Positions 35,331 to 46,806 of a stretch of DNA of 64,000 nucleotides are shown piece by piece. This stretch comes from Dryas octopetala (lineage: Eukaryota; Streptophyta; Magnoliopsida; Rosales; Rosaceae): the NCBI GenBank assembly GCA_963921425.1, contig OY992835.1:16864001-16928000 (forward strand), read 5' to 3'. A program made the translations under genes and the position numbers. Under the pieces are notes generated by a model. The model saw nothing but the letters and a program-made list of their open reading frames with translations, searched no databases and was not told where the DNA came from. Within the stretch, counting starts at the first letter, position 1. Each line of letters opens with the position of its first letter.

Positions 35331-36678
35331 CAAGGTTTCATGGCAGCCATGACAGTCCCTACAAAGTATATATGCAACTGGGTCATCATTTGAATAGCAT
35401 AGCCTTCAATTGCCTGGCATTTCATCAAATGTGTTTTATGGTATTTAAACTGACACTTGCAGGCAATTCCAAGGAGCCTTTGGCTTGAAAAATCTGGGAA
35501 ACCATTGGTGCAATGGCCTGTAGCAGAAAATGGAAAGCTTATAGAAAAAAGCAGGTCAAGTTGCCAAGCACTGTACTTAGGGGAGGATCAGTGCATGAAG
35601 TACTAGGTGTCACAGCAGTCCAGGTGGGTACTTAGTAATGGGATTTTGTCACATTCTATTAAAAAGCGCATCAATCTCACTAATTCATTCTGTTCATTGC
35701 ACTATTTGACTGTTTTCCCTTACCCACTAGAATGGATTACATTTTTTCATCACAGGCAGATGTAGAGATTACATTTGGAATAAGTGATTTGAAGAAAGCA
35801 GAAGTGCTGGACAAAAGTTGGACCAATCCACAAACCTTGTGTAGCCAAAAGGGTGCATCAGTTAAAGGTGATTTGGGGCCATTTGGGTTGCTAGTTTTGG
35901 CTTCAAAGGGATTGAAAGAATACACTGCAGTGTTCTATAGAATATTTAAAGGTCCAAACAAATATGTGGTGCTCATGTGCAGTGACCAAAGCAGGTCTCT
36001 GCTCTCTCTCGCTCTGTAACCAAACTTCAAATTGTTAACTCTTTTTGCCATTTGTTTTATTGGTTTGGTAGGTCTTCCTTAAACCAAGATAATGACAAGA
36101 CCACTTATGGGGCTTTTCGATCTAAATGTCGATCCTCTTCATGAGAAGTTGTCACTAAGAAGCTTGGTAAGTTGTTACAAACCAATTAAATTAACACATC
36201 AATTTGCACTTTTTTATTGAAAAGTCAGTTTTTCTATTAAATAAGAAAATCAAAATGCCCGAATTAACCAAAACAGTTAAACCTTTCAGATAAGGTTCTA
36301 GCTTATATGCAAAAGGTGCATTATTCTATTTTGGGTGCCATATGGTTGCACATTGCACACTTTGACAATGGCATGGCATATACATACCAACAGAGAGACC
36401 AATTACTTTATGCTTTTGATCAGTACTAGCTAGTTCATTCTTTTCTTTTGGTTATACCCATATATTTCATGATAATATATAAATGTTTGTCCTAATGCAT
36501 TTGAAACTTTGCAGATAGATCACTCAATATTTGGTGGAGAAGGCAAGGCATGCATCACAGCTAGAGTTTATCCCACATTGGCTATTGATGGTGATGCCCA
36601 CTTATATGCCTTCAATAATGGAACTCAGTAATCTCAGGAAGTGCATGAAGCTTGAAAACAGCTAAAATCAATTGAACT
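35331..36678 (+). pseudogene. Copy A: 5'-truncated GH32 invertase relic
   Basis: The sequence aligns with the 3' half of genes B, C and D from inside intron 3 onward; exons 1-3, with the signal peptide and all three catalytic motifs, are absent. Remaining exons are 35463-35623, 35756-35994, 36072-36166 and about 36515-36678. Exon 4 is 161 bases instead of 159 (frameshift). Exon 6 is 95 instead of 91 because of an extra GATC-like insertion. The last exon has lost nine bases in the VVESFGG region and seven near the end, with an in-frame TAA after the AFNNGTQ codons. The left break lies close to a run of A (about 35308-35327) only ~400 bases from the start of the hydrolase gene. It cannot make an enzyme. 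Confidence 0.85.
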
Positions 36679-37712
36679 AATAAGAATGAATAGTGGTTGA
36701 GAATCTTGAGAGAAGGAGAAAAGAAGAAGAAAAGCATGGATCGAATATTGATGCTTGATTATGATCTTGGATCATTTGTAGTGCCTCTCCAGATAGTTAA
36801 TATGTGAGTCAAATAAATTTGTGTCTCTCTATGAATTAAAGATTAACTAATGAATAAAATTATTTGAATATTTTTCCTAATAGAAAGATGCACAATCACT
36901 CTAGCAGATAAGGAAGCAGCATCCCTTGCACAGGGAGCAACTCTATCTTTTATTAAATTATAATTAGGTGATCATTCATGTTTGTAAATTAACTATATAT
37001 TTGTTTAATTTAATTTGTTTTAATAAGAAACTAATTAAGCTCATCAGCCATTAACCATTCTAGCGTCTGCATTGCAAGGCAATTAATTGCAGACTCACAG
37101 CAGCTAACAACTTAACCAATGAATAAATAATTAAGTGAATATCAGTCAATTCCCAATCTAGAAATCAAATTACCCTAATCTAATAATAGTTATTACAATA
37201 CACAACACTAACAAGTCTTACAGCATACAAAATAACAGAGAGAATTAAGAGAATACAGAATATTTTAATTACTGTATTCTAGTTTATTAATTATTGAGAT
37301 AACTCTACCAAGTCTCTAATAATTGTAAATGACCAAATTTTCTAAGTCAAGCATAAGGTTCTAAAGCGGCATCTTGATTATATATATAAACAAAAGCTTA
37401 GAGTACTTTTTTCATTTTAATATGCAGTATAGCTACAAAGTTATAATCTAAACAATTACTAAGCACACACATCATAATATAATAATAACATTAATTATGA
37501 ATGTTTAAGATTTATTATTAGTTAAAAGAATGGACTTTGTTTTTTTCTATTTTGGAAAACTTGATTATGAGAGAACTACTCATGAATAAGCTGATCAAAA
37601 GACTAATAATGTTTTGTGGAAGCCTAATTCCTTGACAGCTAACTGGGCCATGGCTTATCCTTTCATTTCCCATCATGGTGTAGCCTTGTGTTATCAATCC
37701 CACAAAGCAACC
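36679..37712 (+). other. Upstream region of gene B
   Basis: It contains a block (about 37010-37500) related to the upstream regions of C (about 50180-50600, inverted) and D (57290-57850), recognisable by AAGCTCATCAGCC, TCTAGC and a GACAGAGAGAATTAA motif. At the position where D has CTCCTATAAATAGC, gene B has ATCCTTTCATTTCC, so no TATA box is evident close to the start. Confidence 0.6.
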
Positions 37713-40700
37713 ATGGCCATCTACTCTCTCTTTCTATGTTGCTTTCTTTTTCTCTGGCATGAAACTTCCCACCATGTTTGCAGAAACCTTCAAACTTCCC
37801 AATTAACTTCTGCACATCATGATCATGTTAATGAACCTTACAGAACTGGGTATCATTTCCAGCCTCCAAAGAATTGGATGAATGGTATATTCTTCACCTA
37901 TAACCTCCTCAATTTTCTTTCTGCGTGCTATTTTTCATATATATATTTTTTTTTTTGCTTTCAACCTGATGTCCTTGTCTTTATTGTTTTTATCTCTAAT
38001 AGTTTTACTTTTTGCTTCTGGTTTTTCATTTGGACTTGTTCTGATTTGTGGAATGGACAAATTGGGCCTGTTTGGTTGCACAGATCCTAATGGTTAGTTC
38101 CTTTCTCCTCTGGTTCAGTTTTCTACAAGTTAATTAATGTTTTGTGTAATTGGTTAAAATCAATCTATAGTGCCAGTCTACAAACTGAATCAGTTGGTGG
38201 GTTTAGTCCTAATACTGTTTGGCAACAGAGAATCTTATGGTCATTCTCTTTCTTTTATATTTCCTGGGACTTGTTCATTTTCTATAAAAACTATATGCCA
38301 TGATGCATTGATAACAAGTCATACACTTCTTTATTCCTGTTTTGGTTTGGGTTTTGGTACTGTGTGATTTCACAGTACTAAAGCACTGTCTATTACTCTT
38401 TCTGCAGGACCATTGATTTACAAAGGAATTTACCATCTGTTCTATCAATATAACCCTCAAGATGTAGTTTGGGAAAAAACCATTGTGTGGGCCCATTCCA
38501 CATCAACCGATCTGGTTAACTGGACCCCACGTGAGGCTGCCATCAACCCATCACAGCCGTACGATATCAACGGCTGTTGGTCGGGTTCCACCACGATACT
38601 CCCCGGGGGCAAACCGGTCATTTTGTACACAGGAATAGACTCCCAAGACCAACAAGTTCAAAATTTGGCCTTCCCCAAGAACCTTTCAGACCCTTTCCTT
38701 AGGGAGTGGGATAAGGTCCCACAAAATCCAGTAATGGCACCCACCCAAGCTAACCAAATCAATGCAACCTCATTTAGGGACCCAACCACTGCTTGGCTAG
38801 GCCCAGATAAGAACTGGAGAGTGATCATTGGAAGCCAAAAGAACCAAATTGGATTGGCAATCCTATACAGAACCAAAGACTTCATAAATTGGATTGAGGC
38901 CGAACAGCCACTTCATTCAGCAGAGGAAACTGGAGTGTGGGAATGCCCAGATTTCTTCCCAGTTTCAATTAAAAACCAAACTGGTCTTGACACATCAGGA
39001 AATGGCCCTGATGTTAAACATGTGCTTAAGGTTAGCTTGTACAATACCTTGCATGACTACTACACAATTGGGACCTATAACATTGACAAGGATATCTATA
39101 TCCCGGATAAGGGATCTGTGGAGAGTGATTCAGGATTGAGATATGATTATGGCAAATTTTATGCTTCAAAATCTTTCTTTGACAGTGCTAAGAACCGCAG
39201 AATCTTGTGGGCTTGGATTAATGAATCTTCAAGTGTCAATGATGATATCAAGAAGGGATGGTCTGGACTCCAGGTAATATATATGTATGTGTGATAACCA
39301 TAGATAACTATTTGATCAAACAGTTATGAATTAAGCCTTATACACTGGCAGGCATTTCCAAGGACCCTTTGGCTTGACAAATCGGGGAAACAATTGGTGC
39401 AATGGCCTGTAGCAGAAATTGAAAAGCTTAGAACAAAGCAGGTCAAATTGCCAAGCACTGTGCTTAAGGGGGGATCAGTACATGAAGTACTTGGTGTCAC
39501 AGCAGCACAGGTGAGTACTTAGTAATGGCCAATGGGATTTTGTCACATTTTATTAGAAACCACATCAATCCCACTAAATCATTCTCTTAATTGCACTATT
39601 TTACTCTGTGCTTTTGTTTTGGTACTCTTTTTTCATTTTGGTACTATTTGGCTTTGTTTTGTCTTCTGTTTTACAGGCAGATGTAGAGATTACATTTGGT
39701 ATAAGTGATCTGGAGAAAGCAGAAGCACTGGACCCAAGTTGGACCAACCCACAAAATTTGTGTAGCCAAAAGGGTGCATCAGTTAAAGGTGGTTTAGGGC
39801 CATTTGGGTTGCTAGTTTTGGCTTCAAAGGGATTGAAAGAATACACAGCAGTGTTCTATAGAATATATAAAGCTCCAAACAAACATGTGGTGCTCATGTG
39901 CAGTGACCAAAGCAGGTCTCTCTCTTCCTCTCTCAGGCTATCAATGTCTTACTGACTTGTAAAATTTTGAGCTCTTTTTATATGTTTGCTTATTGCTTTA
40001 AATCTTTGACAGGTCTTCCTTAAATAAAGATAGTGATATGACCACTTACGGGGCTTTTCTGATTGTGGATCCTCTTCATGAGAAGCTGTCGCTTAGAAGC
40101 TTGGTAAGTTGCTACAAACCAATTTAATTAATACATCAATTTGCACTTCTTTATTGAAAGGACAGTTTTTCTATATTGGTCAGAAAGTAACATTTCATTA
40201 AAGAAGCCCAAAAAGCAAAACATTACTAGCATGAAGGCCAAGTCCAATAAACATAAAATAAAAAAAGTACAAAGATAAAAAGGATCAAAACACAAATTAA
40301 GTCTCAAACATTTGCATGAACCCTAACCAAACCAAAATCCTAAAATAGAAGCAAGCTCCACCATCATAGCACAGCCCTAGTCCAAAAACATCAGCCATCT
40401 CCATCATTGGAGCACAACAAACCAAGCAAGACCCGCAACCACCAAAGGGAAACAAGAGAACCGAAGTACTATGTACATAAAGGAATTGAGGAAAATGGAG
40501 GCGTTTCCACCTGCACATAATCCGATTGGCCGGAGAGGGAAACATCGCTTTAAAGTGGTAGTTAGTAGTTACAGATGCTACAATGGTCCACCAACTCCAA
40601 ACGAGGAAAACACAAATGAGTCCAACAAAGAGGAACTTCTTTTAAGTTTAAGAATTCATATTTTCCTTGGAACCTGCACACGCAACTGAGCCTGTCTTTG

Positions 40701-41931
40701 GTCTTTCTCATCTAGCATAGTGTATATATTTGATTTTTTGATAACCACTTAAAAAAAAAAAAAAATTAACCACCACCAAAGTACAAAGCTTAATGTCAAG
40801 GGCCGGCTTTTCACAGCACAAGACGGACCGTGCGGAACTTGCTAATCTTCTCCTGGGTAGCAAGTCAGCCAAGTAAGTACCTCGAAAGTCAAAGATCCAC
40901 ACGATAAATTAGATTTGTGCGAGCACCAAGCAAGCAACAACTAACAATCACACAACGAAACAAAATGAAAGGCTCACAGTGCAACAGATGATTAAATGAA
41001 TATGCTTCTTATATTGATGGCAAGAGAGTATAGGGGCTCATGTGTATGCTCTTACCTATGCTAGTGAGCTAGCCCAGCATTCCACCGACTAGTCACCCCC
41101 CTGTAAAGAGCATTCTAAGCCATTTCCAAGATTACACCAAGAAACATCAAAATGTACGAGGAGTCATAATTCCTCCAAAAAGAAAAATAACTATTTTTCT
41201 AATTACTAAAATACTCTTGCACACAAGCAAGTGGCCAAAGATTTGACTAATGACGTTGGACATGCTTGGTTGTGGCAATACAAAAGCAACCCCTAATACT
41301 TAACATAGTTATAAGATTTTGACAGTAACTGATGCCTTTACTGGTAAAAGGATACTTCATAATACATTAATCCATTTGGATTGTCAGTTCTACATGCTGG
41401 TTTCAGAAAATGCCCATTGCATAGAACCATGTAAGTGATAGCTAGGAGTAGGGCCATGCCACTTGGTGGGTAACGTCAATTCAGAGGATCAAAGGGTCCA
41501 AATTGAAGGGTTCATGCATTCCCATTTTGGGTCCCATCCCCGCAATTTTTGGTATGCTCGACTCAATTGATTGCACATTTCCCACTATTGACAAGGGCAT
41601 TGCATATATATATATATATATATGTACCAACACACAGCTGAGTCCTATTACTTTATGCTTTTGATCAGGACTAGGCTACTAGCTAGTTCACTCTTTTGTT
41701 TTATACCCATTTGATGATAATAAATGTTTGTGCTAATGCATTGAAATTTTGCAGATAGATCACTCAGTAGTGGAGAGCTTTGGTGGAGAAGGCAAGGCAT
41801 GCATCACAGCTAGAGTTTATCCCACATTGGCTATTGATGGTGATGCCCACTTGTATGCCTTCAATAATGGAACTAAGAGTGTCAAAATAGCAGGAAGTGC
41901 ATGGAGCTTGAAAACAGCTAAAATCAATTGA
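37713..41931 (+). CDS. Gene B: cell-wall invertase / fructan exohydrolase-like (GH32)
   Basis: Predicted extracellular beta-fructosidase splitting sucrose or fructans. Seven exons: 37713-37884, 38084-38092 (9-base mini-exon), 38408-39273, 39352-39510, 39677-39915, 40013-40103, 41755-41931, giving 570 aa without a stop. Catalytic motifs are NDPNG (Asp58, split over three exons), FRDP (Asp185) and WECPDFF (Glu239). Pro in WECPD marks the cell-wall rather than vacuolar class. The start chosen is the ATG in ACCATGGCC, matching C and D; an in-frame upstream Met (37614) is not conserved. The signal peptide ([15 protein letters not shown]) is seven residues shorter than in D because of a 21-base in-frame deletion. 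Intron 6 is long (1,651 bases) and holds a retroposon-like insertion. Invertase and fructan exohydrolase cannot be told apart from what I can see. Confidence 0.88.
40174..40640 (-). mobile_element. Retroposon-like insertion in intron 6 of gene B
   Basis: The equivalent introns of C and D run directly from the AATTTGCACTTCTTTATTGAAA part to the CTTTTAAGTTTA part, whereas B has about 470 extra bases between them. Read on the minus strand, the extra DNA looks like the 3' end of a plant LINE: a short frame ending near 40297, then a T-rich tail with GGGCTTCTTTAATGAAATG. No poly(A) tail or duplication was pinned down. Confidence 0.4.
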
Positions 41932-43504
41932 TTAATAGTGGTGCAGGGTCTTGAGAGGAGGAGAGGAAAAGAAAAGCATGGATGGAATATTGATTCTTAA
42001 TTTATGTGATCTTCATTCATTTGTATTGCCTCGTCAGATAATTAATATGAGAGCTGAATAAATTTTTAGGTTTCTCTATAAATTAAAGTTTAATTAATTA
42101 ATAAAATTATTTGAATATTCACAAATTATGAAAGAAATATAATACATAGATGGAACTTCCAGTGAAAGAGATTTTTTGTGAAATTCTCTCCGCATTGTAT
42201 TTTGTCTGACTTGGACTACGTACGTACATAACTAAAGAGAGAATTAGGATGTACTCCTTCATCATTCTAAGTTTTTGAACAAGCCCTTATGATCGACTTT
42301 TTCCAATTTTGATTGTACTGCATTTTCTTTTTTCCACATCATTAAATTATATATATTATAATTACATGTCATTTTTTAATATTTTTTCTTTATTTAAATT
42401 ATGTATTTATCTCCTTATAATATTGTAAATGAGAATTTTATTTGAAATATGTATCTAAGAAAAGAATTTTATTGGGATAAGTATCGTTAATCAGCAAAAT
42501 TATCTCCATAATTTATTACCATAATCCTATTTTTTTTCTTTTTAAATTTAGGTGACTTCTGGTAGTTTGTGTCACGTTATTTTGTTTTTATTTTTATGTG
42601 GTGGTGGCTCTTGTTTCCGTTTGAATCTGATGTGTGAAGGTATGTTATTTTCTGTTACAAAACTTATAAATTTCATATAAGATTTGGGTTTAGGGGTTAG
42701 GGTTTAGAGTTTAGGACTTAGGATTTAGGGTATAGAATGGTTTATGGAGACTGCATGTTAAGTCGACATCCACCGATATAGAGGTTAACAACCTTGTCAA
42801 TCTCTACAGCACATCGAAGAGAGAGATAGAAGAGAGAAGAGATGTGAGAGAAAGGCAGAGAAGAGAGAGAGAGAGAGAAATGGAGGGGGTGCGAAGAGAG
42901 AGAAAGAGAGAAGGGAGGAGAGCATCGTCCGCCGTCGGTGACAATGGCAGCGGCGCCGAAGGTCCACCTTTGGTTCTGTTTTTTTTTGTCCTTTATGGTC
43001 TTTTTATTTTGGGTTAAATTTGTAATTTCAAAAATTAAAGTGAGAGGGTGTGTAGTGAGAGGAAATTGGGAATGCATATTTTATATGAAAAGATCAAATT
43101 ACGATTTTAGTCCTTATGGTCTAGTTTAGTTTTCATAAAGATCTTTGTAATTTTAATTGTGTCAATTATACCGTTATGTTTTTTTTTTTTTTTTTTACCG
43201 TTAGAGTTTTCTAACAGTAGTAATTTGAGAAAAATTATTTTGCTAATTGGGTCGATGGAAGATGAAGATGGAAGAGTTGTTGCTGTCCACAAGTAAAGAC
43301 TTTTTTATTATTTATTATTATTAAACAACGGCGTCCATGAGATTCAAACTCAAGATTTATGCCAACACATGTAGACTCGGTGTCATCCATTATACCAAAT
43401 GGTCATTGGCCCCACAAGTAGAGACTTAAAAAATTATACAACCCAATCATCGTGCTATAATGCAAAGTAAATTTCACAATAAATTTCTTAAATAAGTTTA
43501 TTTC
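41932..43504. other. Intergenic DNA between gene B and the CACTA element
   Basis: It holds the 3' UTR of B, a degenerate GGTTTAGGGTTTAG stretch (about 42685-42735), a GA-rich tract (42820-42920), a T-run near 43180 and a few short frames with no recognisable product. The target trinucleotide TTC of the neighbouring element is 43502-43504. Confidence 0.5.
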
Positions 43505-46500
43505 CACTACAACAATTTTGGCCTAAGGCCTCCAATAATTTCCACTAAAGTTGGGGGGTGCCAATTGCTAATGTGGCTGTTCACTAATGTTAATTATTAG
43601 TGATCATTATATTAAGTCAGACATGAACAGTGATGACATATGCAACTAATGGTTCTGATTAGTTGATTAAATTGTGGCACCCCTATAATTTAAACTAAAA
43701 AAAGAGGTTTAGTTAATTTAGGGACTAAAAACAGGGCCAGCACACAAAGACACCACCACCAATTTACTTGGGGTTGTACTATAACCAACCCAAATTGGAC
43801 AAAACAGTAACCATTTTTTCCATTTTTTTTATCATAAAGCAAGTCCAATCAGTGAGACAAACTTAAAAACCCATCTCCCGCCCATGCTCAATATTTTCCC
43901 TCCTTCTAATAGTGCCTAGTAGGTTGGAATCACAGTTACCCATAACTGACTTGATAAGGTGTCAACTACTTGTGGCTGCTGACAGGCTTCAAGGGATATT
44001 ATATACAGTAAGGAAATCCTCCATAAAGTGTTTAAGATATTTAGCAGAGCATTCACAATGCTGCAGTGAAGCAGGTAGACCTACTGCTACACTCAAGAGA
44101 CTTTGCAGAGAGAATATCATCTGCATCTACTGCTCTACTGCTCTACACATTGGTACTGAGGAGAGCCAGCCATTAAATGTAGATCCAAGCTAAGCAAGAG
44201 ATGGAAAAAGCACACTTTGATTTACGGATAGATCAGAAGAAAGATCAAAGCCCGAAAGCACCTAGTGAGCTCAGATTTTGACTGAGAAACCAACTGTATT
44301 TGGTTAAACCAGAGAAAAGAGCAGGTAGCGCATGAGTTCTCAATGATCAAGTAATGAAATCTTCCTTTTTCGACCTGAAGCTGAAGTGAAGGAGGGAATG
44401 GAGCTGGAAATCATCCTGGCTTTTGTGAATAGGTTGTAAAGCTTTACATTGTAAGGTATGACATATTCCATGCACTTATGACATATTCTGAAGATTAATT
44501 GATTGTATGCCTTCAATAATTTGTCTTTGCTCTAGAATATATTAAGAAGCAACACATTAGAAAAAAAAACTCAAAGATATAAGAAGTTTAATTAATCTCC
44601 CTAAGCAATATATATATATAAGGAGAAAAAGCTTCAGATCACCAAGTTAGGCATATTTTGCTCAAGAAAGGAAAAGAAAAAAAAACAGAGAGCCAAAATT
44701 ATGAGGGAAGAAGGTCCAGACCCTACACTGGAGGACCGAACCTCTAGTGAAGGTAGCAGCAGTGAAATGGAATTTGCACGAAGGGAGGTCCGGACGTTGC
44801 TTGGGAGAACCTGACCTCCATAGACAACGCAGCTTGAAATGGAGATTTCATGCAGGGAGGTCCAGACCTCTCTTTGGAAGACCGGACCTCCAGCAGGGAA
44901 AATTACACTTGAGCTCTATTTTCACTAGGTGAGGTTCTAAAGGACCGGACCTCAATGGGGCGGTTCGGTCTTCATTCTTCAAAACCTTTTCTTGTTCTAC
45001 ATCACTTTTTTTCATAATAGAAATCGTATTTGGCAGTGATCTAGAGCAATATCGGGTTGAATTGGAGAGGATTGCAATGGTAAACACTCAAGAAATATTG
45101 AACATTCAAAGGCAACAGTCCCACATGGATTTCAACTTGAATGGGAGGCTTACCACAGCTGTAGACAACTACTTAAGGGGCAACATTGGCACAAGCACTG
45201 GCAACACTCCATACTTGGCACCCCCACTGCCCCCAGTTCAGACTGGCACAAATTCCTTCCACCTTCCACAGATGACAGGTGTGATTACGCCATTTTCTAG
45301 AGCAGGACTGGCTGGTCCCCAACAATTGGCGCAACAGCATGTTAGGAATGACATGGGAGCAGAGGATGATGCTGTGGGAGATGCAGGCGCTTCAAGAAGC
45401 GGGGTTGGAAGGTCACAACACAACTGATCGACATAGCAAAAGAAATCATGGCTGCCAGTAAGAATACTTTTTGTTGTTTTGAGTAATATATTGCTGGTAT
45501 TTTGAACAGCTTTTGTCATAGAACTATAAACTTGGTGGGTTATATTATGGTTTAGACTATGATATATCACCAAGTTTGGAAGTGTGGATATTTTGTTGGG
45601 ATCATATGACTAAGTGTTGCGCAGCTAGTGATTATGCTTTTGTTGTTTTTGGTATCTAAGTTTCATTCTGTTTTAGAAATTGTGAAAAGTATGGGGTAAT
45701 TAATTAGAATGGTTGTAACTATGCACTTGAACCACTACTTGAATTAAACATGCAATTTCAATGTATATAGCAAGTCGTATTTGCATCAATGAAGAAAGGC
45801 TGTGTGGGTTCAGCTGTGTAACTTGAGTTGTCAATTATTTGGTTTTTTATTTTTCTGATATGGCATTGAGGTTCTGCTACATACCCCTCCTATTAATGGG
45901 ATTTATGGACTGAAAGTTAAGCATGCTTGCTCCAATATTAGTGTAGGCTTTCCACATTTTATGAATAATATGGTGTAACAACAATTGCAAGCATCTAGAA
46001 CTGAAAAATGCATATTCGGACTGTTGCAAATGAAAGATTAATTGGACACTGCAGTACATTCAATCCCACTGCAGCAATCGTTTTGGTGGGAAAATGCATT
46101 CTCAATCTCATATAAATAGTCACCAAAGTTCTTGCATGGTGGAGGATATTTAATTTCTGAAACCAAATCAGAAACTAATACCATTAAGGTGGGAGTGCAG
46201 TAAGCAATGGTTGTTATTAGTGAGCATTCATACCCACTGTTAACAAGATAGTAGAAGAAACCATGGCATGACATTAATTAATAATATCAATCCTCCACCA
46301 ATTTAGCAACCCCAATAGAGATGGTGAACAAGTGAAACCCACTAACTGCAGCATTGGTGAGGACCGGACCTGTCAGACTGACACTGCAGGTTTTGGCAGA
46401 AGCTTCCACCATGCTTACATGTGGGTGGCCTTAACTCCCTTGCCACCCCAACACCAACCTCCAACATGATATATGGTGACTGCAGTGTGGCAAGAGACAT

Positions 46501-46579
46501 TACAAACTAACAAAAGTGGCAGTTGCCTCTATGCCTACCAAAAAAAAATTGGTTGCCTTTACTTGTTTTTCTTGTAGTG
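43505..46579. mobile_element. Non-autonomous CACTA element between genes B and C
   Basis: The left end is CACTACAACAATTTTGG and the right end is TTTTTCTTGTAGTG. The terminal inverted repeats match over CACTACAA and loosely for a few more bases. Both sides carry the same trinucleotide, TTC (43502-43504 and 46580-46582), the 3-bp duplication expected of CACTA insertion. Length is 3,075 bases. Inside are short frames (for example 45062-45427, Gln/Pro rich) with no transposase motifs, and a small array of GGTCCGGACC-like palindromes. I infer mobilisation by an enzyme supplied elsewhere, or loss of activity. Confidence 0.75.
44710..44975. repeat. GGTCCGGACCTC palindrome cluster in the CACTA element
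   Basis: About eight near-copies of AGGTCCGGACCT or its halves (GGAGGTCC, GACCGGACCTCC) occur in 260 bases, partly arranged as an ~82-base tandem unit (starting near 44751 and 44833) that begins GAAATGGA. A further copy lies at about 46362. They may be binding sites for a transposase-associated protein or the core of a minisatellite. Confidence 0.6.
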
Positions 46580-46806
46580 TTCAAATATTCCTTAATGGAA
46601 TATAGAGTATATAATTATGCATAATATTCAAATAATTTTATTATTAGTTAACCTTTAATTCATAGAGAAACCCACAAATTTATTTTGCTCTCCTATTAGT
46701 TATCTGAAAAGGCACTACAAATGAATGAAGATCACATTAATTCAGAATTAATATTCCATCCCTGCTTTTCTTCTTCTCTCCTTTCAAGACCCTGCACCAC
46801 TATTAA

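Noticed and set aside
37614-37712. Upstream Met extending gene B by 33 residues
   Set aside because: The extension is not conserved in C or D, would hide the signal peptide, and the ACCATGGCC context at 37713 is shared by all copies.
45062-45427. 121-aa frame as a transposase gene
   Set aside because: It has no catalytic or zinc-finger motif and is Gln/Pro/Gly rich; it is left as an unexplained frame in the CACTA element.
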